Source: Billgrantia sulfidoxydans
GTDB lineage: Bacteria > Pseudomonadota > Gammaproteobacteria > Pseudomonadales > Halomonadaceae
Assembly (NCBI RefSeq): GCF_017868775.1
Contig: NZ_CP053381.1
Location: forward strand, 4,278,001 to 4,342,000
Length of the DNA stretch: 64,000 nucleotides
Direction: 5' to 3'
Of the stretch, positions 46,933-57,456 are shown piece by piece. A program made the position numbers and the translations under genes. The notes beneath the pieces are model-generated. The model saw nothing but the letters and a program-made list of their open reading frames with translations. It made no database searches and was not told where the DNA came from. The number at the start of each line of letters is the position of its first letter. Within the stretch, counting starts at the first letter, position 1.

Positions 46933-46956
46933 TTTCAGGGCCGGCGTCGGCCGCGA

Positions 46957-49131
46957 TCACTTGGCCTTGTGCACGGCGCGCCAGTGGTGCAGCAGCGGCT
47001 CGGTGTAGCCGGAAGGCTGCACGCGACCCTTGAAGATCAGGTCGCTGGCGGCCTGGAAGGCGCTGGAGCCGGCGTAGTCGGCCGACATCGGCGTATAGGC
47101 CGGGTCGCCGGCGTTCTGCTCGTCGACCACCTTGGCCATGCGCTCCAGGGTCTTCTGCACGCGCTCGGCGTCGACCACGCCGTGGTGCAGCCAGTTGGCG
47201 ATGTGCTGGCTGGAGATCCGCAGCGTGGCACGGTCCTCCATCAGCCCCACGTCGTGGATGTCGGGCACCTTGGAGCAGCCCACGCCGTGCTCGACCCAGC
47301 GCACCACGTAGCCGAGGATGCCCTGACAGTTGTTGTCGAGCTCCTGCTGCCGCTCGGCGTCGGACCACTCGGCCTTCTCGGCCACCGGCACGGTGAGCAG
47401 GTCGTCCAGGAAGTCCGGCTCGCCCTGGGCCTCCAGCTCGCGCTGGATGGCGGCAACATCGATCTGGTGGTAGTGCAGCGCGTGCAGGGTCGCGGCGGTG
47501 GGCGACGGCACCCAGGCGGTGTTGGCCCCGGCCTTGGGATGGCCGACCTTCTGCTCGAGCATGGCGGCCATCAGGTCGGGCATGGCCCACATGCCCTTGC
47601 CGATCTGGGCGCGGCCGCGCAGGCCGCAGGCCAGGCCGACCTGGACGTTGTTGCGCTCGTAGGCGCCGATCCAGGCGGCATTCTTCATGTCGCCCTTGCG
47701 GATCATCGGGCCCGCCTCCATGGCGGTGTGCATCTCGTCGCCGGTGCGGTCGAGGAAGCCGGTGTTGATGAACACCACTCGCGAAGCGGCCTCGGCGATA
47801 CACGCCTTGAGGTTGACCGAGGTGCGGCGCTCCTCGTCCATGATGCCCATCTTGAGGGTGTCGCGGGCCAGGCCCAGCAGGTCCTCGATGCGGCCGAACA
47901 GCTCATTGGCGAAGGCGACCTCCTTGGGACCGTGCATCTTCGGCTTGACGATGTAGACCGAGCCCTGGCGCGAGTTGCGCGCCTCACCTTCACCCTTCTT
48001 CAGGTCGTGCATGGCCAACAGGCTCGTCACGATGCCGTCGAGGATGCCTTCAGGCAGCTCGTTGCCGTCGGCGTCGAGCACCGCCGGGGTGGTCATCAGG
48101 TGGCCGACGTTGCGCACGAACATCAGCGAGCGGCCCGGCAGCGTCAGGCTGCCGCCGTCCGGCGTGGTGTAGTCGCGGTCGGCGTTGAGGCGGCGGGTGA
48201 AGGTCTTGCCGCCCTTCTCGATGGCTTCCGCCAGGTCACCCTTCATCAGCCCCAGCCAGTTGGCATAGACACCGACCTTGTCCTCGGCGTCGACCGCGGC
48301 CACCGAGTCCTCGCAGTCCATGATCGCGGTCAACGCGGCCTCGACCAGCAGATCCTTGACGCCGGCGGGATCGGTCTTGCCGATCGGGTGGCTGGGGTCG
48401 ATCTGGATCTCCAGGTGCAGGTCGTGGTTGGCCAGCAGGATCGCCTCGGGGCTGGCGGCGTCGCCCTGATAGCCGATCAGCTTGCCCGGCTCCTTCAGGC
48501 CGGTCTCGCGGCCACCCTCGAGGGTTGCCACCAGATGCCCGTCGCGCAGCGCATACTTGACCGCGTCACGATGGCTGCCGGTGGCCAGCGGGGCGGCCAG
48601 GTCGAGCACGCCGCGAGCGTAGGCGATGACCTTCTCGCCGCGCTTGGGGTTGTAGCTCGCGCCCTTCTCGGCGCCGTCCTCCTCGGAGATGGCATCGGTG
48701 CCGTAGAGCGCGTCGTAGAGGCTGCCCCAGCGGGCATTGGCGGCATTGAGCGCATAGCGGGCGTTGCTCACCGGGACCACCAGCTGCGGGCCGGCCTGGA
48801 GGGCAACCTCGCGATCGACGTTGGCGGTGGAGACCGTGACCTGGGAGGGCGCCTCCGCCAAGTAGCCGACCTCCTCGAGGAAGGCGCGATAGACGCTCAT
48901 GTCGCGCACGGGACCGGGGTTCTCGCGGTGCCAGGTATCCAGCTGCTCCTGCAGGCGCTCACGCTCGGCGAGCAATTCCCGGTTTTTCGGTGTCAGATCA
49001 TGAAAGATGGCATCGACCCCGGCCCAGAAGCTCTCGGCATCGAGACCGGTGCCGGGGAGAGCCCGGTCGTTGATGAAACGGTCCAGTTCAGCGGCCACCT
49101 GGAGACGATGGCGTGTGACGCGTTCGGACAT
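46957..49131 (-). CDS. glcB: Malate synthase G
   Basis: Condenses glyoxylate and acetyl-CoA to malate. 724 residues, the size of the monomeric G isoform. Signatures: [18 protein letters not shown] near residue 268, the catalytic arginine region [22 protein letters not shown] near 385, [17 protein letters not shown] near 425, and [34 protein letters not shown] near 520. Start fixed at MSERVTRH, with AGGAGGAG upstream. No isocitrate lyase or glycolate oxidase gene is in the window. The 304-bp upstream gap holds several dyads. Confidence 0.96.
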   Translation of the reverse strand: MSERVTRHRLQVAAELDRFINDRALPGTGLDAESFWAGVDAIFHDLTPKNRELLAERERLQEQLDTWHRENPGPVRDMSVYRAFLEEVGYLAEAPSQVTVSTANVDREVALQAGPQLVVPVSNARYALNAANARWGSLYDALYGTDAISEEDGAEKGASYNPKRGEKVIAYARGVLDLAAPLATGSHRDAVKYALRDGHLVATLEGGRETGLKEPGKLIGYQGDAASPEAILLANHDLHLEIQIDPSHPIGKTDPAGVKDLLVEAALTAIMDCEDSVAAVDAEDKVGVYANWLGLMKGDLAEAIEKGGKTFTRRLNADRDYTTPDGGSLTLPGRSLMFVRNVGHLMTTPAVLDADGNELPEGILDGIVTSLLAMHDLKKGEGEARNSRQGSVYIVKPKMHGPKEVAFANELFGRIEDLLGLARDTLKMGIMDEERRTSVNLKACIAEAASRVVFINTGFLDRTGDEMHTAMEAGPMIRKGDMKNAAWIGAYERNNVQVGLACGLRGRAQIGKGMWAMPDLMAAMLEQKVGHPKAGANTAWVPSPTAATLHALHYHQIDVAAIQRELEAQGEPDFLDDLLTVPVAEKAEWSDAERQQELDNNCQGILGYVVRWVEHGVGCSKVPDIHDVGLMEDRATLRISSQHIANWLHHGVVDAERVQKTLERMAKVVDEQNAGDPAYTPMSADYAGSSAFQAASDLIFKGRVQPSGYTEPLLHHWRAVHKAK

Positions 49132-49219
49132 GGAAAAGTCTCCTCCTGCGTGGCGGCCGATGTCATGCGCTCGGCCAGCCGCAATTCGTGGGGTGATACC
49201 ACTGCGAAGGCGCCAATTC

Positions 49220-49333
49220 TGTGGAAAACTGTTCCACATGTAAACCCGAAGGAGGGGCTACCCTACTAGACATAGGGTTAAGAACCGGCATTTTGACCAA
49301 ATGGTCAGAAAAATGTGGCTTATCACAGTGATA
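49220..49333. promoter_or_regulatory. Cluster of perfect inverted repeats upstream of glcB
   Basis: Four dyads lie in the 304-bp glcB/hydrolase gap: TGTGGAA-N5-TTCCACA at 49220-49238 (core resembles the IclR-type TGGAAATNATTTCCA at 11 of 14 fixed positions), ACCCTA-N7-TAGGGT at 49260-49278, TGACCA-AA-TGGTCA at 49294-49307 (TetR/GntR-like), and TATCACAGTGATA at 49321-49333. IclR-family proteins control glyoxylate genes in other bacteria, which fits glcB. The remainder of 49132-49435 shows no gene. Confidence 0.5.
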
Positions 49334-49435
49334 GCTCACCCACAGCATGGTCGGTAGGTAAACTTACTGCACGCTTTATGCCGCGGTAGACGAAAGGATT
49401 CGAGGGGACAATGTCTTGATTCGCTGGAGAACGCC

Positions 49436-50419
49436 ATGACCGACTTCACCCCGCTGCAGGCGCTGGGGCCGATTGCCCCCTTCCGGGCCGATGGAGAACC
49501 TTCGCTGGCCGGCTACCTGGCCCACTATGGCCTGGCGCCGCTGCTCACCGAGCGGGTCGGGCTCTACGTCGGCTACGTGGATGCCCAGCGCTACCAGCTC
49601 TGGACCCAGGTGTGGAACCCGACAGCGCCGATCGGCACGGTCTTCGTCGTGCACGGTTACTACGACCACCTCGGCCTCTATCGCCACCTGCTGGAACGGC
49701 TGCTGGAACGCCACTGGCGGGTGGTGCTGTGGGATCTGCCGGGGCATGGCCTGTCCAGCGGCAAACGCGCCTGCATCGACGATTTCGCCCACTATGGCGA
49801 ATGCCTCCATGCGCTGCAGGAGCAGCTGGATGCCGGGGGCCTGGCCCCCCGCCCGTGGCTCGGCATCGGTCAGAGCACCGGCGCCGCCATTCTCGCCACC
49901 GACGCCTTGAGCCGACCTGGCGAAGGGCACTGGTCGGGCCTGGCCCTGCTCGCCCCCCTGGTGCGCCCCTTCGGCTGGCCCCAGGCGGGCTGGCTGCACA
50001 CCCTGGTGGGCCCCTTCGTGCAGAGCGTGCCGCGGCGCTTCGCGGCCAACTCCACCGACGCCGAGTTCGCTGCCTTCCTGCGTGAGCACGACCCGCTGCA
50101 GCCGGAGCACCTCTCGCTGAACTGGGTCAGCGCCATGCGCCGCTGGATGCCCCAACTGCTCGCCCTGCCCCCCAGCGAGGTGCCCACCCTGATCCTGCAG
50201 GGGGAGCAGGACGTCACGGTGGACTGGGAGTGGAACCTGGCGGTGCTCGAGCGCAAGTTCCCCCATGCCCGTATCCACCGCCACCCGGAAGCACGTCATC
50301 ACCTGGTCAACGAGGCCGAGCCCATTCGGGCCAGCCTGTTCGCCATCCTCGATGCCTTCGTCGCCGAGCTGGAACAAGGCCTGACGCCGACCGCCCAGGA
50401 GCGCCTCTCCCGATGCTGA
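49436..50419 (+). CDS. Alpha/beta hydrolase, lysophospholipase/monoglyceride lipase-like
   Basis: 327 residues of the serine hydrolase fold. VVHGYYDHLGLYRHLLERLL near residue 70 is the oxyanion-hole strand, DLPGHGLSSG near 100, and the nucleophile serine is in GIGQSTGAAIL near 144. LILQGEQDVTVDW near 252 supplies the acid and HRHPEARHHLVNE near 282 the histidine. No signal peptide. Homologues hydrolyse lysophospholipids or monoglycerides; the exact substrate is inferred. A lipoprotein gene overlaps its end by 7 bp. Confidence 0.85.
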   Translation: MTDFTPLQALGPIAPFRADGEPSLAGYLAHYGLAPLLTERVGLYVGYVDAQRYQLWTQVWNPTAPIGTVFVVHGYYDHLGLYRHLLERLLERHWRVVLWDLPGHGLSSGKRACIDDFAHYGECLHALQEQLDAGGLAPRPWLGIGQSTGAAILATDALSRPGEGHWSGLALLAPLVRPFGWPQAGWLHTLVGPFVQSVPRRFAANSTDAEFAAFLREHDPLQPEHLSLNWVSAMRRWMPQLLALPPSEVPTLILQGEQDVTVDWEWNLAVLERKFPHARIHRHPEARHHLVNEAEPIRASLFAILDAFVAELEQGLTPTAQERLSRC

Positions 50420-50892
50420 GACCGATCGCCCTGCTCCTGCTGCTCGCCCTGTTCACCGGATGCGCCGCCCCGCCCCCCGAGCCCGACCCCATTCGCCGTG
50501 CCCTGCAGAACCTGAGCGACCGCGCCGTCGCTCGGGTGATGGACGTGGACGCCCTGCAGCCCACCCAGGAGCAGGTGTTGCTACTGGTGACACCCGAGGT
50601 GGATGCCAGTCTCGAGATCGGCAGCGAGCGCTTCCTGGAGAGCCTCACCCGCGCCCTGCTGGCGGCGAGCGACGGCCCCCAGGTGCTCGACTGGCGGCCC
50701 GCCATGAGCGGCGAGGGCGGCGACCACCAGTGGCGCATGGAGAGCCGCCTGGAAGCCACCGCCCCCCGCCTGACCCTCTCCGACCGAGACCTGTTGCCCT
50801 ACCGCCTCACCCTGTCGCTCTATCGCCCCGACGCGGAGAGTGCACTGTGGGAGACCGAGATCGAGGGTGCCTTCGACGCCACGGCGTTGTAG
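50413..50892 (+). CDS. Small predicted lipoprotein
   Basis: 159 residues starting with a lipoprotein signal: LLLLLALFTGC with the modified cysteine at residue 17. The mature part has alternating charged and hydrophobic strands (EQVLLLVTPEVDASLEIGSE near 60, YRLTLSLYRPDAESALWETEIEG near the end), suggesting a beta-rich domain. I do not recognise a family. It overlaps the upstream hydrolase by 7 bp, so the two are likely co-expressed; the stop is 6 bp from convergent comM. Confidence 0.75.
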   Translation: MLRPIALLLLLALFTGCAAPPPEPDPIRRALQNLSDRAVARVMDVDALQPTQEQVLLLVTPEVDASLEIGSERFLESLTRALLAASDGPQVLDWRPAMSGEGGDHQWRMESRLEATAPRLTLSDRDLLPYRLTLSLYRPDAESALWETEIEGAFDATAL

Positions 50893-50898
50893 CAGCCC

Positions 50899-52404
<1,506 letters not shown>

Positions 52405-52479
52405 CGCGCAGTCCCTCGCAGTCCATGTGCGTAAGGGCTAGATACTAGCACTCTGCCGCAACGGGCTCTCCACGCTGGC

Positions 52480-52836
52480 TCAGCGCTCGGCCTGGTCGTC
52501 CTCCGCGTTGCTCGGTGCATCCTGCGGGGGAGAGGCATCTGCGGCGCCCTGCCCGGCCGGCGCGAGGGTCGCCTGGGTCACCGGCGTCTCGCGGGCCGCC
52601 AGCGCCTTCTCCAGTGCCGCTACCTGCTGCTCGAGGGCCTCGACGCGGATTCGCGTGCGCTGCATCACGTCCATGAGGATGTCGAAATCCTCCCGCGACA
52701 CCAGCTCGAGGCGGTCGAAGGCACCGCGTACGACCTGCTGAATGCCCTTCTGGAACTCTTCCGGCGCCTGGGCCGCGCCCTGCAGGCGCTCGCCCAACTG
52801 CTGCGCTAGCCGGCTGATGGGGTCCTGACTCGCCAT
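52480..52836 (-). CDS. ubiK: UbiK, accessory factor for ubiquinone synthesis
   Basis: 118-residue BMFP-type coiled-coil protein that helps the Ubi complex handle lipid intermediates. SRLAQQLGERLQGA near residue 7, the conserved LVSREDFDILMDVMQRTRIRVEALEQQVAALE near 45-78, then a disordered acidic tail. Start chosen at MASQDPISR, with AGGAGA upstream. It lies beside comM and glnK, a neighbourhood common in pseudomonads. Confidence 0.9.
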   Translation of the reverse strand: MASQDPISRLAQQLGERLQGAAQAPEEFQKGIQQVVRGAFDRLELVSREDFDILMDVMQRTRIRVEALEQQVAALEKALAARETPVTQATLAPAGQGAADASPPQDAPSNAEDDQAER

Positions 52837-52943
52837 GGTGCGCTTCTCCTGTTGGCCTGAATGTTGCCCTACAGCATACGCAAGGCCCCGCCGTGGCGCA
52901 TGCCCTTCTCCCGCCCCCTCATGGCGCAGCCGCACCACACGCC

Positions 52944-52993
52944 AGCACCACCTTGGTGCACATCCCCGGCACCCGCTGCGCCATTGCGGCGCA
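52944..52993. promoter_or_regulatory. Two NtrC-like enhancer sites upstream of glnK
   Basis: AGCACC-N5-GGTGCA at 52944-52960 matches the NtrC consensus TGCACC-N5-GGTGCA at 11 of 12 positions, and TGCGCC-N5-GGCGCA at 52977-52993 matches at 10 of 12. Their starts are 33 bp apart, about three helical turns, allowing cooperative binding on one face. They lie 60-105 bp before the sigma-54 promoter. Confidence 0.7.
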
Positions 52994-53039
52994 AGACACG
53001 CCGAAAACCGCCCGCAACGTTATGTTTCCGCGAAAATAA

Positions 53040-53462
<423 letters not shown>

Positions 53463-53507
53463 CGGCTCCCCTCAAGAGAAGAGCAGACAAGAGCGATGGA
53501 GACCCCC

Positions 53508-54833
53508 ATGAATGAACTTGCCGAGTTGAGCTACGCGCTCGACACCTTCTATTTCCTGATATGCGGCGTGCTGGTGATGTGGATGGCCGCCGGCTTCTCG
53601 ATGCTCGAGGCGGGCCTGGTACGGGCCAAGAACACCGCCGAGATCCTGACCAAGAACATCGCCCTGTTCGCCATCGCCTGCACCATGTACCTGCTGGTGG
53701 GCTACGCCATCATGTACTCGAGCGACGCCGGCGGCATCCTGCCCAACCTGGGCGTGCTGATCGGCGCCGAGAACGGCGTGGACGCGGTCACCGCCGGCGG
53801 CGACGACGCCCCCTACTACTCCATGCGCGCCGACTTCTTCTTCCAGGTGGTGTTCGTCGCCACCGCCATGTCGATCGTCTCCGGCGCCGTGGCCGAGCGC
53901 ATGAAGCTGTGGGCCTTCCTCGCCTTCGCGGTGGTCATGACCGGCGTCATCTATCCGGTCTCGGGCTACTGGACCTGGGGCGGTGGCTGGCTCTCCGAGC
54001 TGGGCTTCTCCGACTATGCCGGCTCCGGTATCGTGCACCTCGCCGGAGCGGCCGCGGCGCTGGCCGGCGTGCTGATCCTCGGCCCGCGCAAGGGCAAGTA
54101 CGGCAAGGACGGCAGCATCCACGCCATCCCCGGCGCCAACCTGCCGCTGGCCACCGTCGGCACCTTCATCCTGTGGATGGGCTGGTTCGGCTTCAACGGC
54201 GGCTCCGAGCTCAAGCTCTCCGACGTCGCCTCGGCCAACAACGTGGCCCAGGTGCTGGTCAACACCAACGCCGCCGCCGCCGGCGGTGTGATCACCGCGC
54301 TGGTCCTGGCCAAGCTGTGGTTCCGCAAGGCCGACCTGACCATGGCGCTGAACGGCGCCCTGGCCGGGCTGGTGGCGATCACCGCGGGTCCGCTGACCCC
54401 CTCGGCGCTGGGCGCCACGCTGATCGGCGCCGTGGGCGGGATGATCGTGGTGGCCGCCATCGTCACCCTCGACAAGCTCAGGATCGACGACCCGGTCGGC
54501 GCCATCTCGGTGCATGGCGTGGTGGGCATCTGGGGCCTGCTGGCGGTACCGCTGTCCGACGCCGACACCTCCTTCGGCGCCCAGATCGTCGGCGCGATCG
54601 CCATCTTCACCTGGGTCTTCGTCGCCAGCCTGGTGGTATGGCTGGCCATCAAGGCGCTCATGGGCGTTCGCGTCAGCGAAGAGGAGGAGTACGAGGGGGT
54701 CGACCTGGCCGAATGCGGCATGGAGGCCTATCCCGAGTTCAGCGTCGCCCGGGTCTACGGCGGCAGCAGCGGACGCCCGCAATCCGGCGGCTACGGCGTC
54801 GGCGCACCGCTCGGCCAGCCCCACGTCGAGTAG
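53508..54833 (+). CDS. amtB: Ammonium transporter
   Basis: Inner-membrane ammonium channel, about 441 residues and 11-12 helices. Family features: FWMLCGVLVMWMAAGFSMLEAGLV-type first helix reading LDTFYFLICGVLVMWM, AIMYSS, GGGWLSELGFSDYAGSGIVHLAGA near 160 (pore His) and GAISVHGVVGIWGLL near 325 (second pore His). I prefer the Met at 53508, which GGAGA precedes, over the ATG 12 bp upstream. The acidic cytosolic tail is where GlnK docks. A strong terminator follows. Confidence 0.95.
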   Translation: MNELAELSYALDTFYFLICGVLVMWMAAGFSMLEAGLVRAKNTAEILTKNIALFAIACTMYLLVGYAIMYSSDAGGILPNLGVLIGAENGVDAVTAGGDDAPYYSMRADFFFQVVFVATAMSIVSGAVAERMKLWAFLAFAVVMTGVIYPVSGYWTWGGGWLSELGFSDYAGSGIVHLAGAAAALAGVLILGPRKGKYGKDGSIHAIPGANLPLATVGTFILWMGWFGFNGGSELKLSDVASANNVAQVLVNTNAAAAGGVITALVLAKLWFRKADLTMALNGALAGLVAITAGPLTPSALGATLIGAVGGMIVVAAIVTLDKLRIDDPVGAISVHGVVGIWGLLAVPLSDADTSFGAQIVGAIAIFTWVFVASLVVWLAIKALMGVRVSEEEEYEGVDLAECGMEAYPEFSVARVYGGSSGRPQSGGYGVGAPLGQPHVE

Positions 54834-54853
54834 GCACGACAGGCTTGTCAAAG

Positions 54854-54877
54854 GGCTCCCCGCGGGGAGCCTTTTTT
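54854..54877 (+). terminator. Intrinsic terminator of glnK-amtB
   Basis: GGCTCCCC pairs perfectly with GGGGAGCC around GC and is followed by six T residues, 20 bp after the amtB stop. Confidence 0.92.
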
Positions 54878-54905
54878 CTTCCTGCCGAGGGCGGTGTATG
54901 CTTGA

Positions 54906-55310
<405 letters not shown>

Positions 55311-55335
55311 ACCCAGGTCGCGCCTACACATTCAG

Positions 55336-55438
55336 CAAGATCGGCGACGGCAAGATCTTCATCACCCCGCTGGAGCAGGTGATCGGGAAGCCGCACCTCC
55401 GCATCCGCACCGGCGAAACCGGCAAGGATGCAGTCTAA
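55336..55438 (+). pseudogene. Partial tandem duplicate of the glnB 3-prime end
   Basis: About 80 bp of the glnB end (from the GKIGDGKIF codons to the stop) recur 26 bp after the glnB stop, interrupted by a 15-bp in-frame insertion (codes for GKPHL) and ending in TAA instead of TAG. The fragment has no start codon and lies in a different frame from glnB, so it should be silent. Confidence 0.9.
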
Positions 55439-55515
55439 GCTCGAAGCTCGAAGCTCGAAGCTCGAAGCTCGAAGCTCGAAGCTCGAAGCTCGAAGCTCGA
55501 AGCTCGAAGCTCGAA
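55439..55515. repeat. Heptanucleotide microsatellite, 11 copies of GCTCGAA
   Basis: Eleven perfect consecutive copies of GCTCGAA start right at the end of the duplicated glnB fragment and stop 22 bp before the shared terminator. The unit length of 7 rotates the frame, so apparent Ser-Lys-Leu-Glu-Ala-Arg peptides are artefacts. Likely slippage-prone. Confidence 0.97.
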
Positions 55516-55537
55516 GCCAGACAGCTTATACAAAAAA

Positions 55538-55564
55538 CCCCGGGGGCCTGCCCGGGGTCTTTTC
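55538..55564. terminator. Bidirectional intrinsic terminator between glnB and fpr
   Basis: CCCCGGG (55538-55544) pairs with CCCGGGG (55551-55557); TCTTTTC follows on the plus strand and AAAAAA precedes it at 55532-55537, serving the convergent fpr. Confidence 0.9.
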
Positions 55565-55585
55565 TTCAATCTTGCAACTCAAGGC

Positions 55586-56362
55586 TTACTTCTCGACGAA
55601 GGCGCGCTCGATGACGTAATCGCCGGGTTCGCCCATGCGCGGCGAGATGTTGAAGCCCAGGTCGTCGAGCAGCGCGCTGGTCTCGTCGAGCATCGCCGGG
55701 CTGCCGCAGATCATGGCGCGGTCCTGCTTGGGGTCCATCGGTGCTACGCCGGTGTCCTCGAACAGCTTGCCGCTGCGGATATGATCGGTGAGGCGGCCCA
55801 TGGTGTGGAACTCTTCGCGGGTCACGGTGGGGTAGTAGACCAGCTTCTCCTTGATCTCGTCGCCCAGGTACTCGTGGGCCGGCAGCTCCTTCTGGATGAA
55901 GTCGGCATAGGCCAGCTCGCTGACGCTGCGCACACCGTGCACCAGGATCACCTTCTCGAAGCGCTCGTACACCTCGGGGTCCTGGATCAGGCTCATGAAC
56001 GGGGCCAGGCCGGTACCGGTGGAGAGGAAATAGAGGTTGCGCCCCGGCAGCAGGTCGTCGGTGACCAGGGTGCCGGTGGGCTTGCGGCTGACCATGATCG
56101 AATCGCCCACCTTGAGGTGCTGCAGGCGCGAGGTCAGCGGGCCGTCGGGCACCTTGATGCTGAAGAACTCGAGATGGTCCTCGTAGTTGGGACTGGCGAT
56201 GGAGTAGGCCCGCATCAGCGGCTTGCCGTTCACCTCCAGGCCGATCATCACGAACTGACCGTTCTTGAAGCGCAGGCTGCGCTCGCGGGTGGTGCGGAAG
56301 CTGAACAGGGTGTCGTTCCAGTGATGGACGCTAAGCACCTCTTCCAACGCAAACTTGCTCAT
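55586..56362 (-). CDS. fpr: Ferredoxin-NADP reductase
   Basis: FAD flavoenzyme passing electrons between NADPH and ferredoxin or flavodoxin. 258 residues of the bacterial subclass: FAD motif RAYSIASPNYEDHLEFF near residue 51, LSTGTGLAPFMSLI near 113 (NADP site), VILVHGVRSVSELAY near 138, ICGSPAMLDE near 218 and the C-terminal YVIERAFVEK. Divergent from a LysR gene, as fprA and finR are in pseudomonads. Confidence 0.95.
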   Translation of the reverse strand: MSKFALEEVLSVHHWNDTLFSFRTTRERSLRFKNGQFVMIGLEVNGKPLMRAYSIASPNYEDHLEFFSIKVPDGPLTSRLQHLKVGDSIMVSRKPTGTLVTDDLLPGRNLYFLSTGTGLAPFMSLIQDPEVYERFEKVILVHGVRSVSELAYADFIQKELPAHEYLGDEIKEKLVYYPTVTREEFHTMGRLTDHIRSGKLFEDTGVAPMDPKQDRAMICGSPAMLDETSALLDDLGFNISPRMGEPGDYVIERAFVEK

Positions 56363-56458
56363 GCCGGCTCCTTCCTATTCCAATATCGAATAAATCAAAG
56401 GGCAAAACGATTTGCTTGCATTATAAGAGCGCAAGGTTTATCTGTTAATTGGATTGTA

Positions 56459-56475
56459 TGGATAACCTTTATCCA
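56459..56475. promoter_or_regulatory. Candidate operator between fpr and its LysR regulator
   Basis: TGGATAA-CCT-TTATCCA is a perfect 7-bp inverted repeat in an AT-rich part of the 146-bp divergent gap, 34 bp before the regulator ATG. Length and T-N11-A-like layout suit a LysR-type binding site. Confidence 0.55.
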
Positions 56476-56508
56476 GACTACTGATATAGATCAACGACGA
56501 GCCGCTTC

Positions 56509-57435
56509 ATGCATTTCACCCTGCGCCAGCTCGAGGTCTTCGTCGCCGTCGCCCAGCACGAGAGCGTCTCGCGTGCGGCGCGCGCCCTCTCCTTGTCGCA
56601 GTCGGCCACCAGTACCGCCCTGGCCGAGCTCGAGCGCCAGTTCGACTGCCAGCTGCTCGACCGCGTCGGCAAGCGACTACGGCTCAACGCGCTGGGCTTC
56701 CAGCTGCTGCCCAAGGCGGTGGCGCTGCTCGACCGCGCCGAGGAGATCGAGGAGATTCTGCACGGCCAGCAGGGCATCGGCTCCCTCGACGTGGGCGCCA
56801 CCCTGACCATCGGCAACTACCTGGCCACCCTGCTGATCAGCGACTTCATGCAGCGCCACCCGGGCAGCCGGGTGCGCCTGGCGGTGCGCAACACCCGCGA
56901 GATCGTCGACCGCGTGCGTCAGCACGAGCTCGACCTGGGGCTCATCGAGGGGCACTGCGAGGAGGAGGACGTGATCACCCAGCCGTGGGTGGAGGACGAG
57001 CTGTCGGTGTTCTGCTCACCGCGTCATCCGCTGGCCGGGCAGGGGCCGGTGGAGCTGGATCGCCTGCTGCGCGAAGCGTGGATCATGCGCGAGCAGGGCT
57101 CGGGGACGCGCATGACCCTGGAGCAGGCCGCGCGCCACCGCCGCGGGCGCTTCAATACCCTGCTGGAGCTGGAGCACACCGAGGGGATCAAGCGGGCGGT
57201 GGAGTCGGGGCTCGGCATCGGCTGCGTCTCGAGGCTGGCGCTGCGCGACGCCTTCCGCCGCGGCAGCCTGGTGCCGATTCCCACCCCCGAGCTCGACCTG
57301 AGCCGCCAGTTCGCCTTCATCTGGCACCGCCACAAGTACCTGGCTACCGGCATGCGCGAGTTCCTGCGCCTGTGCCGGCAGATGACCGAAGGGGTCAGGC
57401 GCAGCGACGAGATCGACCTGCCGCCGGTGTCCTGA
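56509..57435 (+). CDS. finR: LysR-family regulator, FinR-like
   Basis: 308 residues. The helix-turn-helix spans about 3-60 (LRQLEVFVAVAQHESVSRAAR then SQSATSTALAELERQF), and the effector domain follows from about 90. In Pseudomonas, FinR is encoded divergently from fprA and activates it under oxidative and sulfite-related stress; the identical arrangement supports the name, while orthology by sequence could not be tested. A palindromic site lies between the two genes. Confidence 0.85.
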   Translation: MHFTLRQLEVFVAVAQHESVSRAARALSLSQSATSTALAELERQFDCQLLDRVGKRLRLNALGFQLLPKAVALLDRAEEIEEILHGQQGIGSLDVGATLTIGNYLATLLISDFMQRHPGSRVRLAVRNTREIVDRVRQHELDLGLIEGHCEEEDVITQPWVEDELSVFCSPRHPLAGQGPVELDRLLREAWIMREQGSGTRMTLEQAARHRRGRFNTLLELEHTEGIKRAVESGLGIGCVSRLALRDAFRRGSLVPIPTPELDLSRQFAFIWHRHKYLATGMREFLRLCRQMTEGVRRSDEIDLPPVS

Positions 57436-57456
57436 CCCCTCCCGCCCCTCTGCCCG

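Noticed and set aside
45885..47033. C-terminal 380-residue extension of the response regulator frame
   Set aside because: Arg/Gly/Ala-rich tail in another frame of the sugar-binding protein gene; no domain and it runs into the glcB end.
49351..49366. HexR-like site upstream of the hydrolase, sharing GTAAACTTAC with the pykA operator
   Set aside because: Only 9 of 15 consensus positions match when properly aligned; probably coincidence.
55428..55619. Small frame encoding repeated Ser-Lys-Leu-Glu-Ala-Arg
   Set aside because: Direct translation of the GCTCGAA heptamer array; no ribosome site and the terminator lies within it.
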